Source: Turneriella sp.
Lineage (GTDB): Bacteria; Spirochaetota; Leptospiria; Turneriellales; Turneriellaceae
Reading direction: 5' to 3'
Length of the DNA: 64,000 nucleotides
NCBI GenBank assembly: GCA_019186965.1
Contig: JABARV010000002.1
Coordinates: 1 to 64,000, forward strand
The notes below the pieces were generated by a model, which saw nothing but the letters and a program-made list of their open reading frames with translations, did not search any database and was not told the origin of the DNA. Shown here one piece after another: positions 15,766 to 26,386 of the stretch. The position numbers were made by a program, and so were the translations under genes. Each line of letters begins with the position of its first letter. Positions within the stretch are counted from its first letter, which is position 1.

Positions 15766-18411
15766 TTATACTTTTTGTAAAATTAGGATTGTACGCGGCG
15801 GTAATCCGTACGTGCCTGTCACCGTCGTTGCATTGCACTTGGGCGCCGACGGATTAAACGTGGCTTCGCTGCTATTGGCGCAATAGTTGCCGCTTAGCTG
15901 CGCATGGAAACCTTCAAAATAAGTTTCGGTATTCACTAAAACATTCCACGTACCGGTGGGCAGGTTGATGGTGTGCGTCGCCGATGCCCCCAAATTAAAC
16001 GCGACAAAAATTTCTTTTTTGCCCACCGGGGGATTTTTATAGCAAAGCGCAATCACTTTATCTCCACCCGACCATGCGGCACCCGAAGCATAACTCGCAT
16101 CGCAGTTGTTGGGCAACAGACCAATATCATGCCAGCTTAAATTGTTGCGGATGTCGGTGTAGTTTTCCTTTGCAAACGCCCACGCATTGTCTTTACGCAG
16201 TTGAATCATCTTGCGCGTGAAGTCGAACATGCGGTATGCGTTGGGGTCGGCGAGCCACACACCCCAACGGAACCAGTTGTACTGGTTGTCTGCGCCGGCG
16301 GTGTACGCGTTGTTGTTGCCAAACTGGGTGCGCATCCACTCGTCGCCGCCTAAAAGCATCGGTGAGCCGTTGGCAACCATGAGCAGCGTGATGAGGTTAC
16401 GAAAATTCTGCCGTTTCAAATTTTCGTTAAACCCCCAGTCGCGTGAATAGTTACTCCCATCGTCGCCAGAATAAGGATCAACGCCGTCTGGATTGAGAGG
16501 CCCCAAGCCATTGCGTTTGGCATTGTAACTCAATAAATCGTACATGGTGAAACCGTCGTGTGCGGTAATTTTGTTCACCGCGTGGTAAGGCTGACGGCCA
16601 TCCCACGTTTCGTTGAATTTTGCCGCGCTGCCCGTGAGAGCCCCGCCAAAATCAATCGGCGAATCGCCGTTTAATAGATAGCCGTCGTCGTTCACGATGC
16701 GGCGGGTGACGCGCTTAAATAAATCCGACCATTCAAAATAACCAAAGCCGGTGGAGTACGTGGTGTCTAATGCTGAGCAACCTGTTTCGTATGCAACAAA
16801 CGTGTCGCCGTCGGGGCCATAGCAGTACGCTTTGGGGTGGTCGCCAAAGCGGTAGCCGCCGATCGACCACGGCTCGGCGATGATGCGAGTGTCGTAGCGC
16901 TGTAAAACAGGATCGTTGATAATCCACGTCGAAGCTGCCATGTCGCGCCGTGCGGTGTTGGTCGACGAGTACGCATCGCCACCCCAATCTTTCCAATAAT
17001 TGTACGCATTCCAGTTGCCGGATGTTTGGCCGTCTTTTTTTTCCAACACTTCGCTCAAGTCGAATCGGAATCCATCGACGTGCATTTCTGTAACCCAATA
17101 GCGCAAGCTGTCGATGACCATACGCCGCACGGCGGGGTTTGCCGTACGCAGCATGTTGCCGGTGCCGGTGTGGTCGTAATAAAATTCTTTGTTGGGGCCG
17201 GTGAGCGCGTAGTAGCCATAGTTGTCGATGCCTCGATACGAAAGTATCGTCGCAGTCTCCGCAGGGTCATACGCCCAAAAGTTAGAAGGATCGTTGGGGT
17301 TCACCTGTACATTGCCTTCGATGAGCGGCACCTTCTCGCGCCACAAGCCCCCCTCGCCGGTGTGGTTATACACCACGTCGATAATCACCTCAATGTCGTA
17401 CTTATGGAATTCTTCGACCATGCGGCGGAACTCGTTCACTTGCGAACCTTTCTCGGGGCGGTATGCGTATTCCACCTCGGGGGAGAAAAAATTGAGCGTC
17501 CAGTATTTCCAGTAGCCGCCGTCGTTGCCCGCTTCGTGTATCGGCAAGAACTCCACCGCAGTAATCCCCAAGTTCGCGAGGTAGGCGGCTAACTCTCCTG
17601 TACCACGAAACGTACCGGGAAAGCGCGCTTGATAATCTTCGGCAAGGCCGGGTATGCCCGCGAGCGCAGCGGCTGAAATACCTTTGGGATGCACTTCGTA
17701 GAAAATCAGCGCACTGCGTTTGTGGCGGTTCACGGTCGATTGCTTGCGCTGCCAATACGCCTGTTCGGTGGCGCTCCACGCATAACTATTCTCTTTAACT
17801 ACAATCCCTTTCGCCGCCGCCGCCGTGGTGTCGACATGACGGTATGGCCCCGACGCCGCCATACCCTTCGACCAATCGTGTTTACGGTGTACCGCTTTCG
17901 CGTACGGGTCAAGCAACAACTTATTGGGATTGAACCTGTTCCCTTGGTTGTCAAAGTCGGACTTAAATCCATAGAGAGTCCCCGGGTACCATTTGGGGTG
18001 GTAATCAAAATTTGGCCCCCACACGCGGTAGCCATAGTACGTACCATGCCCCACGCCGTTCACAAAGACGCTCCACACATTACCAAAGCGCGACATCACA
18101 AATTCTTGCACCGCATATTTACTTTCGGGGTCGTCAAAAATGAGGAGCACGACTCGCGTCGCCCGCTCAGAATAGAGCGTAAAACTCACACCGCCGTCGA
18201 CAATTTTGGGACCCATTACTTCGTAGTTTTTAATTTGCTGCACCGAAAACGACGGCGCATGTGGCTCGGCGTCGTACATCCGCGAGAAATTGGCGTTTGG
18301 CCCAATACACGTTATAGCTATGGAAAAACAGAGCAAGAAGGCTATTTTAAAGAGTTTGGGTACAAACATCCCTACACCACAACGCTGAGGGCCAAAGCTA
18401 TGGTTTTCCAT
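15766..18411 (-). CDS. Exported GH13 isoamylase/pullulanase-type lipoprotein
   Basis: The 881-residue enzyme has an N-terminal hydrophobic segment ending AITC, a plausible spirochaetal lipobox, so it is likely anchored to the outer membrane. A CBM48-like domain (VSFTLYSERATRVVLLIFDD) precedes the GH13 barrel with DVVYNHTGEGG, MHVDGFRFDLSEVLEKK (nucleophile Asp), RIIAEPWSIGGYRFGD (acid/base Glu) and ITAHDGFTMYDLLSYN (third Asp), and a C-terminal beta domain. It should cut alpha-1,6 links of external glycogen or starch. The DNA is visibly GC-richer than its neighbours. Start could instead be the ATG at 18369 (MFVPKLFKIAF). It is first in the five-gene operon. Confidence 0.85.
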   Translation of the reverse strand: MENHSFGPQRCGVGMFVPKLFKIAFLLCFSIAITCIGPNANFSRMYDAEPHAPSFSVQQIKNYEVMGPKIVDGGVSFTLYSERATRVVLLIFDDPESKYAVQEFVMSRFGNVWSVFVNGVGHGTYYGYRVWGPNFDYHPKWYPGTLYGFKSDFDNQGNRFNPNKLLLDPYAKAVHRKHDWSKGMAASGPYRHVDTTAAAAKGIVVKENSYAWSATEQAYWQRKQSTVNRHKRSALIFYEVHPKGISAAALAGIPGLAEDYQARFPGTFRGTGELAAYLANLGITAVEFLPIHEAGNDGGYWKYWTLNFFSPEVEYAYRPEKGSQVNEFRRMVEEFHKYDIEVIIDVVYNHTGEGGLWREKVPLIEGNVQVNPNDPSNFWAYDPAETATILSYRGIDNYGYYALTGPNKEFYYDHTGTGNMLRTANPAVRRMVIDSLRYWVTEMHVDGFRFDLSEVLEKKDGQTSGNWNAYNYWKDWGGDAYSSTNTARRDMAASTWIINDPVLQRYDTRIIAEPWSIGGYRFGDHPKAYCYGPDGDTFVAYETGCSALDTTYSTGFGYFEWSDLFKRVTRRIVNDDGYLLNGDSPIDFGGALTGSAAKFNETWDGRQPYHAVNKITAHDGFTMYDLLSYNAKRNGLGPLNPDGVDPYSGDDGSNYSRDWGFNENLKRQNFRNLITLLMVANGSPMLLGGDEWMRTQFGNNNAYTAGADNQYNWFRWGVWLADPNAYRMFDFTRKMIQLRKDNAWAFAKENYTDIRNNLSWHDIGLLPNNCDASYASGAAWSGGDKVIALCYKNPPVGKKEIFVAFNLGASATHTINLPTGTWNVLVNTETYFEGFHAQLSGNYCANSSEATFNPSAPKCNATTVTGTYGLPPRTILILQKV

Positions 18412-18514
18412 ACCTAAATTATGGTTTCCTACGCTTTGAGTAGTACGTCAAGCGGTTCCTTCTCTTTAAAGCATTTGTGGGTTTTCAGTGTGTCTGGAAA
18501 GCATGGTATGACGC

Positions 18515-21500
18515 GTGCCACGCCGTACCGACATCAAAAAAGTGATGATTATCGGTTCGGGTCCAATCGTTATTGGCCAAGCTTGCGAGTTTGATTACTC
18601 CGGTACGCAAGCAGTCAAAGCCCTTAAACAAGAAGGGTACGAAGTCGTCCTTATTAACTCCAACCCAGCGACGATTATGACCGACCCCGAACTTGCCGAT
18701 CGTGTCTACATTGAACCTATTACTCTGCCTTACTTAACCAAAATTATCGAAGTCGAAAGGCCAGATGCGCTACTACCCACAGTGGGAGGACAAACAGCGC
18801 TTAACGCAGCGCTCCAACTAGCGAAGGCGGGGGTGCTTTCTAAATACAACGTCGAACTTATCGGCGCAAACGAAGAGGCAATCAATAAAGCTGAAGACAG
18901 GAAGCTCTTTAAAGAGGCGATGGAAAAAATTGGTGCGGCAATGCCCCGCTCTGGGATTGCCAACACGCTCGATGAAGCACTCGCCCTGCTCGACACCATT
19001 GGCCTTCCCGCAATTTTGCGCCCTTCGTTTACATTGGGTGGTTCGGGCGGCGGCGTTTGCTACAATAGAGAAGAATTTATTGCGATGGTGTCGAAGGCAC
19101 TCACCGAAAGCCCCACCAGCCAAGTTTTAATCGACCAAAGTATTTTAGGCTGGAAAGAATACGAGCTCGAAGTAATGCGCGACAAAGCCGACAACGTCGT
19201 GATTGTATGTAGTATCGAAAACTTAGACCCCATGGGAGTGCACACTGGTGATTCGATTACCGTCGCGCCACAGCAAACGCTTACCGATGCAGAATACCAA
19301 AACCTGCGCGACCTATCGATAAAAATTATCCGTGAAATCGGTGTCGAAACCGGCGGCTCGAATATCCAATTTGCCGTAAACCCCAGAGACGGCCAAGTGA
19401 TGGTTGTCGAAATGAACCCCCGCGTCTCACGTTCGTCGGCTTTAGCTTCTAAAGCAACGGGGTTTCCTATCGCAAAAATTGCTGCACTCTTGTCGATAGG
19501 TTACACGCTCGACGAAATTCCCAACGACATTACCAAAAAGACTCCCGCGTCTTTTGAACCCACGATTGATTACATCGTTACAAAAATTCCACGTTTTACT
19601 TTTGAAAAATTTCCCGAATCGCCGCGTACGTTAGATACACAAATGCGCTCTGTCGGCGAAGCGATGGCGATTGGCCGCACGTTTATGGAATCTTTCCAAA
19701 AAGCAATGCGCTCTTTAGAGATTGGCCGGTTTGGTTGGGGCGGCGACGGAGACATTGACATCACCCTTGAGATTTTACGTTTAGGCGACGAAGCAGCAGA
19801 ACGTAAACACATCCTCGAAAAGTTAAGCACTCCTACCGACGTTCGTATTTTTTATCTGCGAGAAGCGCTCTTGCGTAATTTTAGTATCGATGAAATTTAT
19901 CGCGCAAACGCTATCGATCCTTGGTTTCTTACGCAACTACGCCGTATTTTAACAATCGAGTCGCGCATCATTGAAGAATACCGCAAGGCAGATGAACTTT
20001 CGCCCGAGCTTTTGCGTATAGCAAAGCAGGCAGGTTTCCACGATCGCCAATTAGCGTATTGCAAAGTGCACGACCGTGTAAAAGCCATTGCTCTGGAACT
20101 TTCGCGTTTAGAAAAAGGCTCCTCTGCATTTATGGATAGAATGCACGAGTTAAATAAGTTAATCAGCCAAGCGCAGCAAACAATTACGCAACAAAGGCTT
20201 GGCGCAAAAGAAATTCCCGTTTTTAAACGTGTCGATACATGCGCCGCTGAATTTGAATCGTTTACTCCTTATATGTACTCCACGTACGAAACAGAAAATG
20301 AGGCGGATGTTTCCACGCGTGAAAAAGTAATTATTTTAGGCGGTGGGCCAAACCGCATTGGCCAAGGAATAGAGTTCGATTACTGTTGCTGCCATGCAAG
20401 CTTCGCCCTCCAAGAAATTGGGTTTGAAAGTATTATGGTCAATTCAAACCCCGAAACGGTTTCTACCGATTACGACACCTCTGACCGTTTGTACTTTGAA
20501 CCTCTAACCGTCGAAGATGTAATGCATGTTTACCGTGAAGAATGCTCACGCGGAAAAGTAAAAGGAGTTATTTTGCAGTTTGGCGGCCAAACTCCGCTTA
20601 AATTGGCAAAAGCGCTTAACGCCCAAAACGTACCTATTTTGGGAACAAGCGTAGAAAGTATCGAACGCGCCGAAGACAGAAAACTCTTTAACGAACTTAT
20701 ACAAAAATTGAAAATCAAGCAACCTAAAGGACGCATGGCCGCGTCGCTTGAAGAGGCGCTTAATGCAGCAAATGAAATTGGGTATCCTGTCCTTGCACGC
20801 CCTTCATTTGTACTTGGCGGTCGTGCAATGATGATTGTCCACACCGAGCCCGAGCTCCGCAACTACATGGCGACAAGTGTCGAGGTAAGCCGTGAACGTC
20901 CTGTGCTTATCGACGAATTCCTCTCTGGCGCTCTTGAAGTCGACGTTGACGCCCTTTCGGATGGTAAAGACGTTTTTATCGCAGGTATTTTGGAACACGT
21001 TGAAGAAGCTGGGGTGCACTCAGGAGACAGTGCTTGTATTTTACCAACAAAAAACATTCCACAAAACGTACTCGATGAGCTTCGCCGTATTACACGCGCT
21101 ATTGCGCTTGAATTAAAGGTTATCGGTTGTATCAACATACAATTTGCCCTGCTTACAGAAAAGGACGGCACGCAAGGCGTCTACGTTCTTGAGGTAAATC
21201 CACGCGCATCGCGTACAGTGCCCTTTATTTCTAAAGCAACAAGGTTGCCGTTGGCAAAAATCGCAACAAAGTTAATGCTTGGGCACACACTTTCGTCGCT
21301 CCAATTGACAAAAGAAATTATTCCCAAACTTTACTACGTAAAAGAAGTGGTGCTGCCCTTTAAAAAATTTGCGGGCGTGGATACAATCCTTGGCCCCGAG
21401 ATGAAGTCTACCGGCGAGGTAATGGGTATTGGTAAAAGTGTTTCCGAAGCTTTTTACAAGGCGCAGCTTGCCGCAGGCCAAAAGCTTCCTGAAAAAGGGA

Positions 21501-21874
21501 CTATCTTTGTTTCGGTAAACGATATTGCAAAAGCCCCGCTTGTTGGCGCTCTTAAAGAAGCGCAAAAAGCAGGTTACTCTATTTTAGCGACCGATGGTAC
21601 CGCCGCAGTTCTTGCAGATGCAGGGGTTAAAGTTGAGCGTGTCAATAAGGTTCACGAAGGGCGCCCGCACGTTGTCGATAGCGTTAAATCGGGTGGAGTC
21701 CAAATTATCATCAATATCCCCACCGATGTAAAAACACGCAACGATGCGTTAGAAATCCGCCTTGCTGCATTGCAATACTCAATTCCCTATTTTACAACCG
21801 TCGAAGCGGCGCGTGAAGCGTTAGTTGGCATTGTAGAAATGCACGGCAAAAGTGAATCAATTTATGTGTTGTAA
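18515..21874 (+). CDS. carB: Carbamoyl-phosphate synthase large subunit
   Basis: The 1119-residue protein makes carbamoyl phosphate from glutamine-derived ammonia, bicarbonate and two ATP for pyrimidines and arginine. It starts at a GTG with the canonical [20 protein letters not shown]. The two homologous halves each have a Rossmann segment and ATP-grasp domain ([26 protein letters not shown]), separated by an oligomerisation region, and the C-terminal MGS-like regulatory domain follows ([18 protein letters not shown]). It is complete but stands alone; carA is not in the window. It is divergent from the alpha-glucan operon. Confidence 0.96.
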   Translation: MPRRTDIKKVMIIGSGPIVIGQACEFDYSGTQAVKALKQEGYEVVLINSNPATIMTDPELADRVYIEPITLPYLTKIIEVERPDALLPTVGGQTALNAALQLAKAGVLSKYNVELIGANEEAINKAEDRKLFKEAMEKIGAAMPRSGIANTLDEALALLDTIGLPAILRPSFTLGGSGGGVCYNREEFIAMVSKALTESPTSQVLIDQSILGWKEYELEVMRDKADNVVIVCSIENLDPMGVHTGDSITVAPQQTLTDAEYQNLRDLSIKIIREIGVETGGSNIQFAVNPRDGQVMVVEMNPRVSRSSALASKATGFPIAKIAALLSIGYTLDEIPNDITKKTPASFEPTIDYIVTKIPRFTFEKFPESPRTLDTQMRSVGEAMAIGRTFMESFQKAMRSLEIGRFGWGGDGDIDITLEILRLGDEAAERKHILEKLSTPTDVRIFYLREALLRNFSIDEIYRANAIDPWFLTQLRRILTIESRIIEEYRKADELSPELLRIAKQAGFHDRQLAYCKVHDRVKAIALELSRLEKGSSAFMDRMHELNKLISQAQQTITQQRLGAKEIPVFKRVDTCAAEFESFTPYMYSTYETENEADVSTREKVIILGGGPNRIGQGIEFDYCCCHASFALQEIGFESIMVNSNPETVSTDYDTSDRLYFEPLTVEDVMHVYREECSRGKVKGVILQFGGQTPLKLAKALNAQNVPILGTSVESIERAEDRKLFNELIQKLKIKQPKGRMAASLEEALNAANEIGYPVLARPSFVLGGRAMMIVHTEPELRNYMATSVEVSRERPVLIDEFLSGALEVDVDALSDGKDVFIAGILEHVEEAGVHSGDSACILPTKNIPQNVLDELRRITRAIALELKVIGCINIQFALLTEKDGTQGVYVLEVNPRASRTVPFISKATRLPLAKIATKLMLGHTLSSLQLTKEIIPKLYYVKEVVLPFKKFAGVDTILGPEMKSTGEVMGIGKSVSEAFYKAQLAAGQKLPEKGTIFVSVNDIAKAPLVGALKEAQKAGYSILATDGTAAVLADAGVKVERVNKVHEGRPHVVDSVKSGGVQIIINIPTDVKTRNDALEIRLAALQYSIPYFTTVEAAREALVGIVEMHGKSESIYVL

Positions 21875-21891
21875 CCTTGGGTTGGTAAAAA

Positions 21892-24504
21892 TCAGCTGTT
21901 TAAATAAATAACCAATTCCACTGCGATATTTTCGTTTTGTATATGGAATTCGTTATCGACAACAAGGATTTCGGCGTGCGGTGTGCTTAACCGTGTTTCG
22001 ATAAGCGATTTTATTTCTTCGGATGACCCTAAAAGAGAAGGGGTTGCAGGTTCAACGCTTGTTTCCGTAAGGAATGTAAGCGTGTTTGTGTATGCGCTAC
22101 CTAAAATGTTCGTAATTTCTAAAAGTGGGCTTGGATCAAACTCGTCGTTATAATCAATTCCCGCAGCGCTAAAAAGGAGGCGTGCCATTTTTTCCGCGCT
22201 ATCTTTTTTGAGGATAAGGTCAATGGAACCTGTGTCGGGAATCATTGGCAAGTGGAGCAAATAAATATTTTCGGCGTTTTCGACAATTCTTTCCATCATC
22301 TGCCGTGAATTACTTGCTTTTACACGCACACCTTTGCTTCTTTTAACAGTAATCGCGCTAGTGCCCGTAAGCATTTGGATTCCTTTAATTGCAGCCTTGT
22401 TGCTTTGTGAAATCCAATTACGAAAAACTTCTTTATCTTTGGGATCAAATAGTTTTTCAATACGTACTTCTTTATCTTTTGTGACCATCCCTTCGATAGG
22501 TTGCTCTATTTTATTTTCTTTTGCTTCTTTATTTGTACTCATAGATTCGCTACGTATACGACGCTCTCCGCTCTTATAAAGCTCAATAACTTCGTTTAAG
22601 TCTAGAATAAATACAATTTCGTTATCGCCCAGCATCGACGCTCCGGCGATTCCTTGCACGTGCTTGTAGTTTTCGTTGAGTGACTTCACTACAAGATCGC
22701 GTCGTTTTAAAAATTCATCGATTCCTAACGCAAATTTTTCTCCATGGATTTCGACAAGTATTGCTTGACGGTACCCTACCTCTTTTTCTTCGATAGGTGG
22801 ATAGCCAAGTATACGATCCAAACGCAAGAAGGGGAGTATTTGGTTTTGTGAATGTAAAACTTCTCGTTCATCAAGTTCAACAACACTACCGTCGAGAACA
22901 CGCAAACTTTCTTCAATTACGGTAAGCGGCAGTGCAAAAACATCATTACGGACTTTAAAAGTAAGCGTCGATAAAATCGCGAGCGTCAACGGAAGGCTGA
23001 TTACCATCCGTGTACCTTTTCCTTCTACAGAGTATATCGACAAATCTCCCGAAAGGCGCTCAATCGACTCTCGCACAATATCCATCCCAAAACCACGGCC
23101 AGACAAATCGTCTGCGGTATCTTTCGTGGAAAAGCCGCGCATAAAAATAAATTCTTGGATTTCTTTTGGAGAAAGTAGCGCTGCTTCGTCTGCGCGTACA
23201 AGGTTTTTTTCAATTGCTTTTTGCCGAATTTTTTCAATGCTAAGCCCACGCCCGTCATCTTCGACAGTTATAAGAATGCTACTCCCTGATTGTGTCGCGC
23301 TAATTTTAAGCACTCCCACAGGATTTTTTCCCACAGCGCTTCTTTCTTCACGTGTTTCAATTCCATGGTCTAACGAGTTGCGTATAATATGCGTAAGCGG
23401 CTTTACAATTTCATCGATAACGCGTTTATCCAACTCTGTTTTTTCTCCGCTTGTTTCAAGACGGATTGCCTTTCCTGCGCTTTCTGCATAGTCACGCACA
23501 AAGCGCGTAAAACGCGAAAAGACATGCTCAATGGGAAGCATACGCGACTGCATTACAATATTTTGTATTTCGGAGGCAATATGAAAAATTTCACGGTTCT
23601 TTTCGGATAGTCTGAGGGCATGATTTTCTGCGCCTGCAGTAGCGGTTAACTCATCGGCTATTTGTAGAAGTCCACCGTTTGCTAAAACAAGTTCGCCGGC
23701 AAGGTTAAGCAACTTGTCGATTGTTTGTACAGAAAGGCGTATCGTATCGCCGGAGGATGTTTGTACCTCCGCAACCATTTCATCTTTTTCACGTTCTATC
23801 TTTTCGTGCACAGGAGAGTTTCCTGCACCTTTATCTAAAACTTCAATGCTTTCTATGAGGTCAATATTCAAATTTTCTGTAATTTCTTTTGGGGATACAC
23901 CCGTATCAACAACAAAGATAAGTTCTCTATCCGAGGCTAAAAATTCGGGAGTTTCTATTTTTTCCTCTGGCGGCTCTTTTGAAACAATCGTTCCCATTTC
24001 GGCAATTTTTGTCTCTACTAAAAAAGCGCGTACTACAGGCGCAAGCTCTGCCTTTGCGATACGTAGTTTAATTTGCATTCTACGAACGCCATCCATAGAA
24101 ACTGCATTTACGCTACTTTCTTCGTCAAGAAGAAGTGCTTGCAGACGATCGGTTGTTTGAAGGATGTCTATCGAATTTGTGTCTTTCCCTATACGTAATT
24201 GGTTTCCAATTTCGCTCATGGTCGTCCTGCATTCGGAAAATAACCGAAGCGCATCGCGCCCGACATCAAGCTTGCCGTTTATACATTCTTGTAGCGTTGT
24301 TTCAAGCGCATGCCCCAATGCAACTAAATTTGTTAACCCCATCATCGCTGCGTTGCCTTTGATGGTGTGCGCTGCTCGAAAAATTGCATTTAGGTATTCT
24401 GGATTTTTAGGGTTGCTTTCCAGTTGTACTATACCATCTTCTATAGCCGCAAGGTTATCAAACAAATCTTCAAGAAACGCGGAAACTTCAGAATTAACGG
24501 CCAT
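21892..24504 (-). CDS. cheA: Chemotaxis histidine kinase CheA fused to a C-terminal CheC/CheX-like domain
   Basis: The 870-residue protein reads as HPt (residues 1-110, phospho-His46 in AAHTIKGNAAMMG), a variable P2-like region (~135-225), a dimerisation helix pair (~255-320, IDKLLNLAGELVLANG), an ATPase (N box HIIRNSLDHGIE, G boxes DDGRG and SGRGFGMDIV), and a CheW-like coupling domain (~505-645). Unlike ordinary CheA it continues for about 190 residues with a CheC/CheX-type fold. That part holds the exact phosphatase signature: Ser792, Glu796, Asn799 and Pro822 in the spacing [DS]-x3-E-x2-N-x22-P (LLEITNILGSAYTNTL). One motif copy is present, as in CheX. The gene is convergent with carB and divergent from the sensor gene at 24583. 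Confidence 0.9.
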   Translation of the reverse strand: MAVNSEVSAFLEDLFDNLAAIEDGIVQLESNPKNPEYLNAIFRAAHTIKGNAAMMGLTNLVALGHALETTLQECINGKLDVGRDALRLFSECRTTMSEIGNQLRIGKDTNSIDILQTTDRLQALLLDEESSVNAVSMDGVRRMQIKLRIAKAELAPVVRAFLVETKIAEMGTIVSKEPPEEKIETPEFLASDRELIFVVDTGVSPKEITENLNIDLIESIEVLDKGAGNSPVHEKIEREKDEMVAEVQTSSGDTIRLSVQTIDKLLNLAGELVLANGGLLQIADELTATAGAENHALRLSEKNREIFHIASEIQNIVMQSRMLPIEHVFSRFTRFVRDYAESAGKAIRLETSGEKTELDKRVIDEIVKPLTHIIRNSLDHGIETREERSAVGKNPVGVLKISATQSGSSILITVEDDGRGLSIEKIRQKAIEKNLVRADEAALLSPKEIQEFIFMRGFSTKDTADDLSGRGFGMDIVRESIERLSGDLSIYSVEGKGTRMVISLPLTLAILSTLTFKVRNDVFALPLTVIEESLRVLDGSVVELDEREVLHSQNQILPFLRLDRILGYPPIEEKEVGYRQAILVEIHGEKFALGIDEFLKRRDLVVKSLNENYKHVQGIAGASMLGDNEIVFILDLNEVIELYKSGERRIRSESMSTNKEAKENKIEQPIEGMVTKDKEVRIEKLFDPKDKEVFRNWISQSNKAAIKGIQMLTGTSAITVKRSKGVRVKASNSRQMMERIVENAENIYLLHLPMIPDTGSIDLILKKDSAEKMARLLFSAAGIDYNDEFDPSPLLEITNILGSAYTNTLTFLTETSVEPATPSLLGSSEEIKSLIETRLSTPHAEILVVDNEFHIQNENIAVELVIYLNS

Positions 24505-24582
24505 ATGTTATTTTCGGCTCCATAAATGAGATTATCGAGAAATTATTATGCAAAGGTTGATAAAATTTTCCGATAAAAAGGT

Positions 24583-25557
24583 ATGTCGGTTCAGGATAGT
24601 CAGGCGTTACGAGGCCGAAAAATTGCAATCCGTAGTATTTCATTCAGTTTTTCCCTTGGTATTTTTATACTTGTTGAGGTCGTATTACTAAGTTCATTGT
24701 CTGTTTTTGCGTTTTTTTCAATGCGCGAGTCTGCACGGCAGCTCGAAACCGCTTATTCCGAACAAGGACGCGAACTTACGCTTGCGCTCCAGTCAAATAC
24801 AATTTCAACCGATGTTGGTTCGCTTGCGAGGCTGTCTGCTAATTTTGCCGCAATCGTCAACAAATACCGGTTTGCCGGCAATGAGCGCCCTATATCCGAA
24901 ATTTTTATTTTACGTAAAGATGGTCGTGTTCTTGCACACTCAGATTTATCCCTGGTTACGCCTAATTCGCGTGAAGCAATAAACGAAATTTCCGCCAAGT
25001 ACAACCAAGAATTTTTTCACGGTTCGCTCTCGTACGAGACCAATAGCGTACAACAGCAAGATTTACCAAAACCATCGGGAATTTTTCAAACCAAAAATTC
25101 GTTTCTTGTCAACACGTTTATGAGCCCAAACGTATATTACTCCACCGATTTTTCAACTGTCCTTAAAGAAGTAGATAGGCGCACACGCAAAGAAAAGTCG
25201 TACGCCACGCTCCATGTTATTACAAATAGGTTATCTGTGTATTACTACCTTTCAGCGATGCTACAAAAATATTTTATTATTTTCGCAATTACATTTCTTT
25301 CTGGCTTTCTAATTACCGGAATTATCCTCTTTTCTTTTTTCTTACGGGCACGGTACATACAAAGCGAATGGAAACGTGCGCTTACTTACCTGTGGGAAAA
25401 CGAAGTTATCAAAACAGAAGTCGCGCACGGTTTTCAAACCTTGTCTGGAAAATTAAACGATATCGAAAAACGCGTTAACCAGCCACCACCTGCTCTACCG
25501 CAAGCGCGCACGCAAACAGATATATTAGACGCTATCCTTGTAGAGCCAATTAAATAA
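24583..25557 (+). CDS. Two-TM membrane protein with extracytoplasmic sensor-like domain
   Basis: The 324-residue product has a cytoplasmic N-terminus, a TM helix (~residues 23-45), a ~165-residue extracytoplasmic region containing a PAS/Cache-like element (ISEIFILRKDGRVLAHSDLS), a second TM helix (~225-250), and a cytoplasmic coiled tail with a Pro-rich linker. No HAMP, kinase or methyl-accepting domain follows. It starts 78 bases from the divergent CheA-CheC gene and ends one base before the STAS gene, so it may feed a signal to this cluster. I recognise no named family. Confidence 0.65.
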   Translation: MSVQDSQALRGRKIAIRSISFSFSLGIFILVEVVLLSSLSVFAFFSMRESARQLETAYSEQGRELTLALQSNTISTDVGSLARLSANFAAIVNKYRFAGNERPISEIFILRKDGRVLAHSDLSLVTPNSREAINEISAKYNQEFFHGSLSYETNSVQQQDLPKPSGIFQTKNSFLVNTFMSPNVYYSTDFSTVLKEVDRRTRKEKSYATLHVITNRLSVYYYLSAMLQKYFIIFAITFLSGFLITGIILFSFFLRARYIQSEWKRALTYLWENEVIKTEVAHGFQTLSGKLNDIEKRVNQPPPALPQARTQTDILDAILVEPIK

Positions 25558-25558
25558 A

Positions 25559-26359
25559 ATGTTAGAATTTAATACCGCATTCGAAAAAGACGTTCTCGTT
25601 ATCGAGCTTGAAGGTGCGCTTGATTCGCACAGTGCTGCAGATTTTCGTGCGTGGTTTAATGAAAAAATTCGCGCAGGTTTTCGTGCAGTCGCGCTGGATT
25701 GCCTATGTTTGGAATATATCTCTTCGGCGGGAATTTCTGCGCTGATTGATTTACAAAACTTACTTACTACCCAAAAAGGAAAACTTGTACTATTTCAACT
25801 TTCAAGCGAGACGCGACAGTTACTCCGCTTTTTACAGCTTGAAGCAAAGCTCAATATTACGCAAGATTACGAAGACGCTATCGCTGCGTTAACTGGTATT
25901 GCAAAAGCAAGCCCAGCTGCAAACGTAGAAAGTTCTACTACAAAAGTAGTGGAAAGAGAACGCGCAATGGTTACCCCAGAAGAATTGCACATTATTGCAA
26001 AAAAAGAAAATACAGCAACGACAGAAAACAGAGTAGTAGCTTCTGCGACTACCACAGTAGAAGCTCCCACGAAAAGCGACGAACTTATTATTGAAGAAAA
26101 AGCATCCACGCCAATAGGAAGTACTCTTGCAAAAGCTAAATTAGAACCTAAAGAAGAATTGCAGGAAGAGACCACACCAAGCATACCAGATGCCCCCGTT
26201 ATAAAAGAGGCGCAAGAGATTAAAATTAGCACGGCAAGCCGAAAGCTAATTACCTGCCCCAATTGCCGCAGTGTGTTACGCCTTGCTGTAGCAGGAGATT
26301 ATTTATGCCCTGCATGCCGTTTTCGTTTCACGTATAAAGGCAGCAAAGAAGAAGCTTAG
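25559..26359 (+). CDS. STAS-domain protein with C-terminal zinc ribbon
   Basis: The 266-residue protein begins with a STAS domain (residues ~1-110; LEGALDSHSAADFRAWF, and SSAGISALIDL, where the Ser pair is the usual phosphorylation site of anti-sigma antagonists). A long acidic Thr/Glu-rich linker follows (~115-225), then a zinc ribbon with CPNC and CPAC knuckles (~235-260). The start ATG lies two bases past the sensor stop, so the two are co-translated. A partner-switch or chemotaxis scaffold role fits, but the STAS-zinc ribbon combination is not one I can name. Confidence 0.75.
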   Translation: MLEFNTAFEKDVLVIELEGALDSHSAADFRAWFNEKIRAGFRAVALDCLCLEYISSAGISALIDLQNLLTTQKGKLVLFQLSSETRQLLRFLQLEAKLNITQDYEDAIAALTGIAKASPAANVESSTTKVVERERAMVTPEELHIIAKKENTATTENRVVASATTTVEAPTKSDELIIEEKASTPIGSTLAKAKLEPKEELQEETTPSIPDAPVIKEAQEIKISTASRKLITCPNCRSVLRLAVAGDYLCPACRFRFTYKGSKEEA

Positions 26360-26386
26360 TTTTTCGACAAACTAAAAACTTATAAA

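Noticed and set aside
17026..17592. 188-residue plus-strand frame inside the exported GH13 gene
   Set aside because: Opposite to a well conserved enzyme with all catalytic motifs; GC-rich DNA keeps many antisense frames open by chance.
15766..18411. GlgX identity for the exported GH13 enzyme
   Set aside because: It shares motifs with GlgX but has a lipoprotein signal and extra domains; isoamylase/pullulanase-type is the safer call.
26360..26386. Hairpin AGTTTTT/AAAAACT as a terminator
   Set aside because: The stem is all A-T and weak, so I do not call it a terminator.
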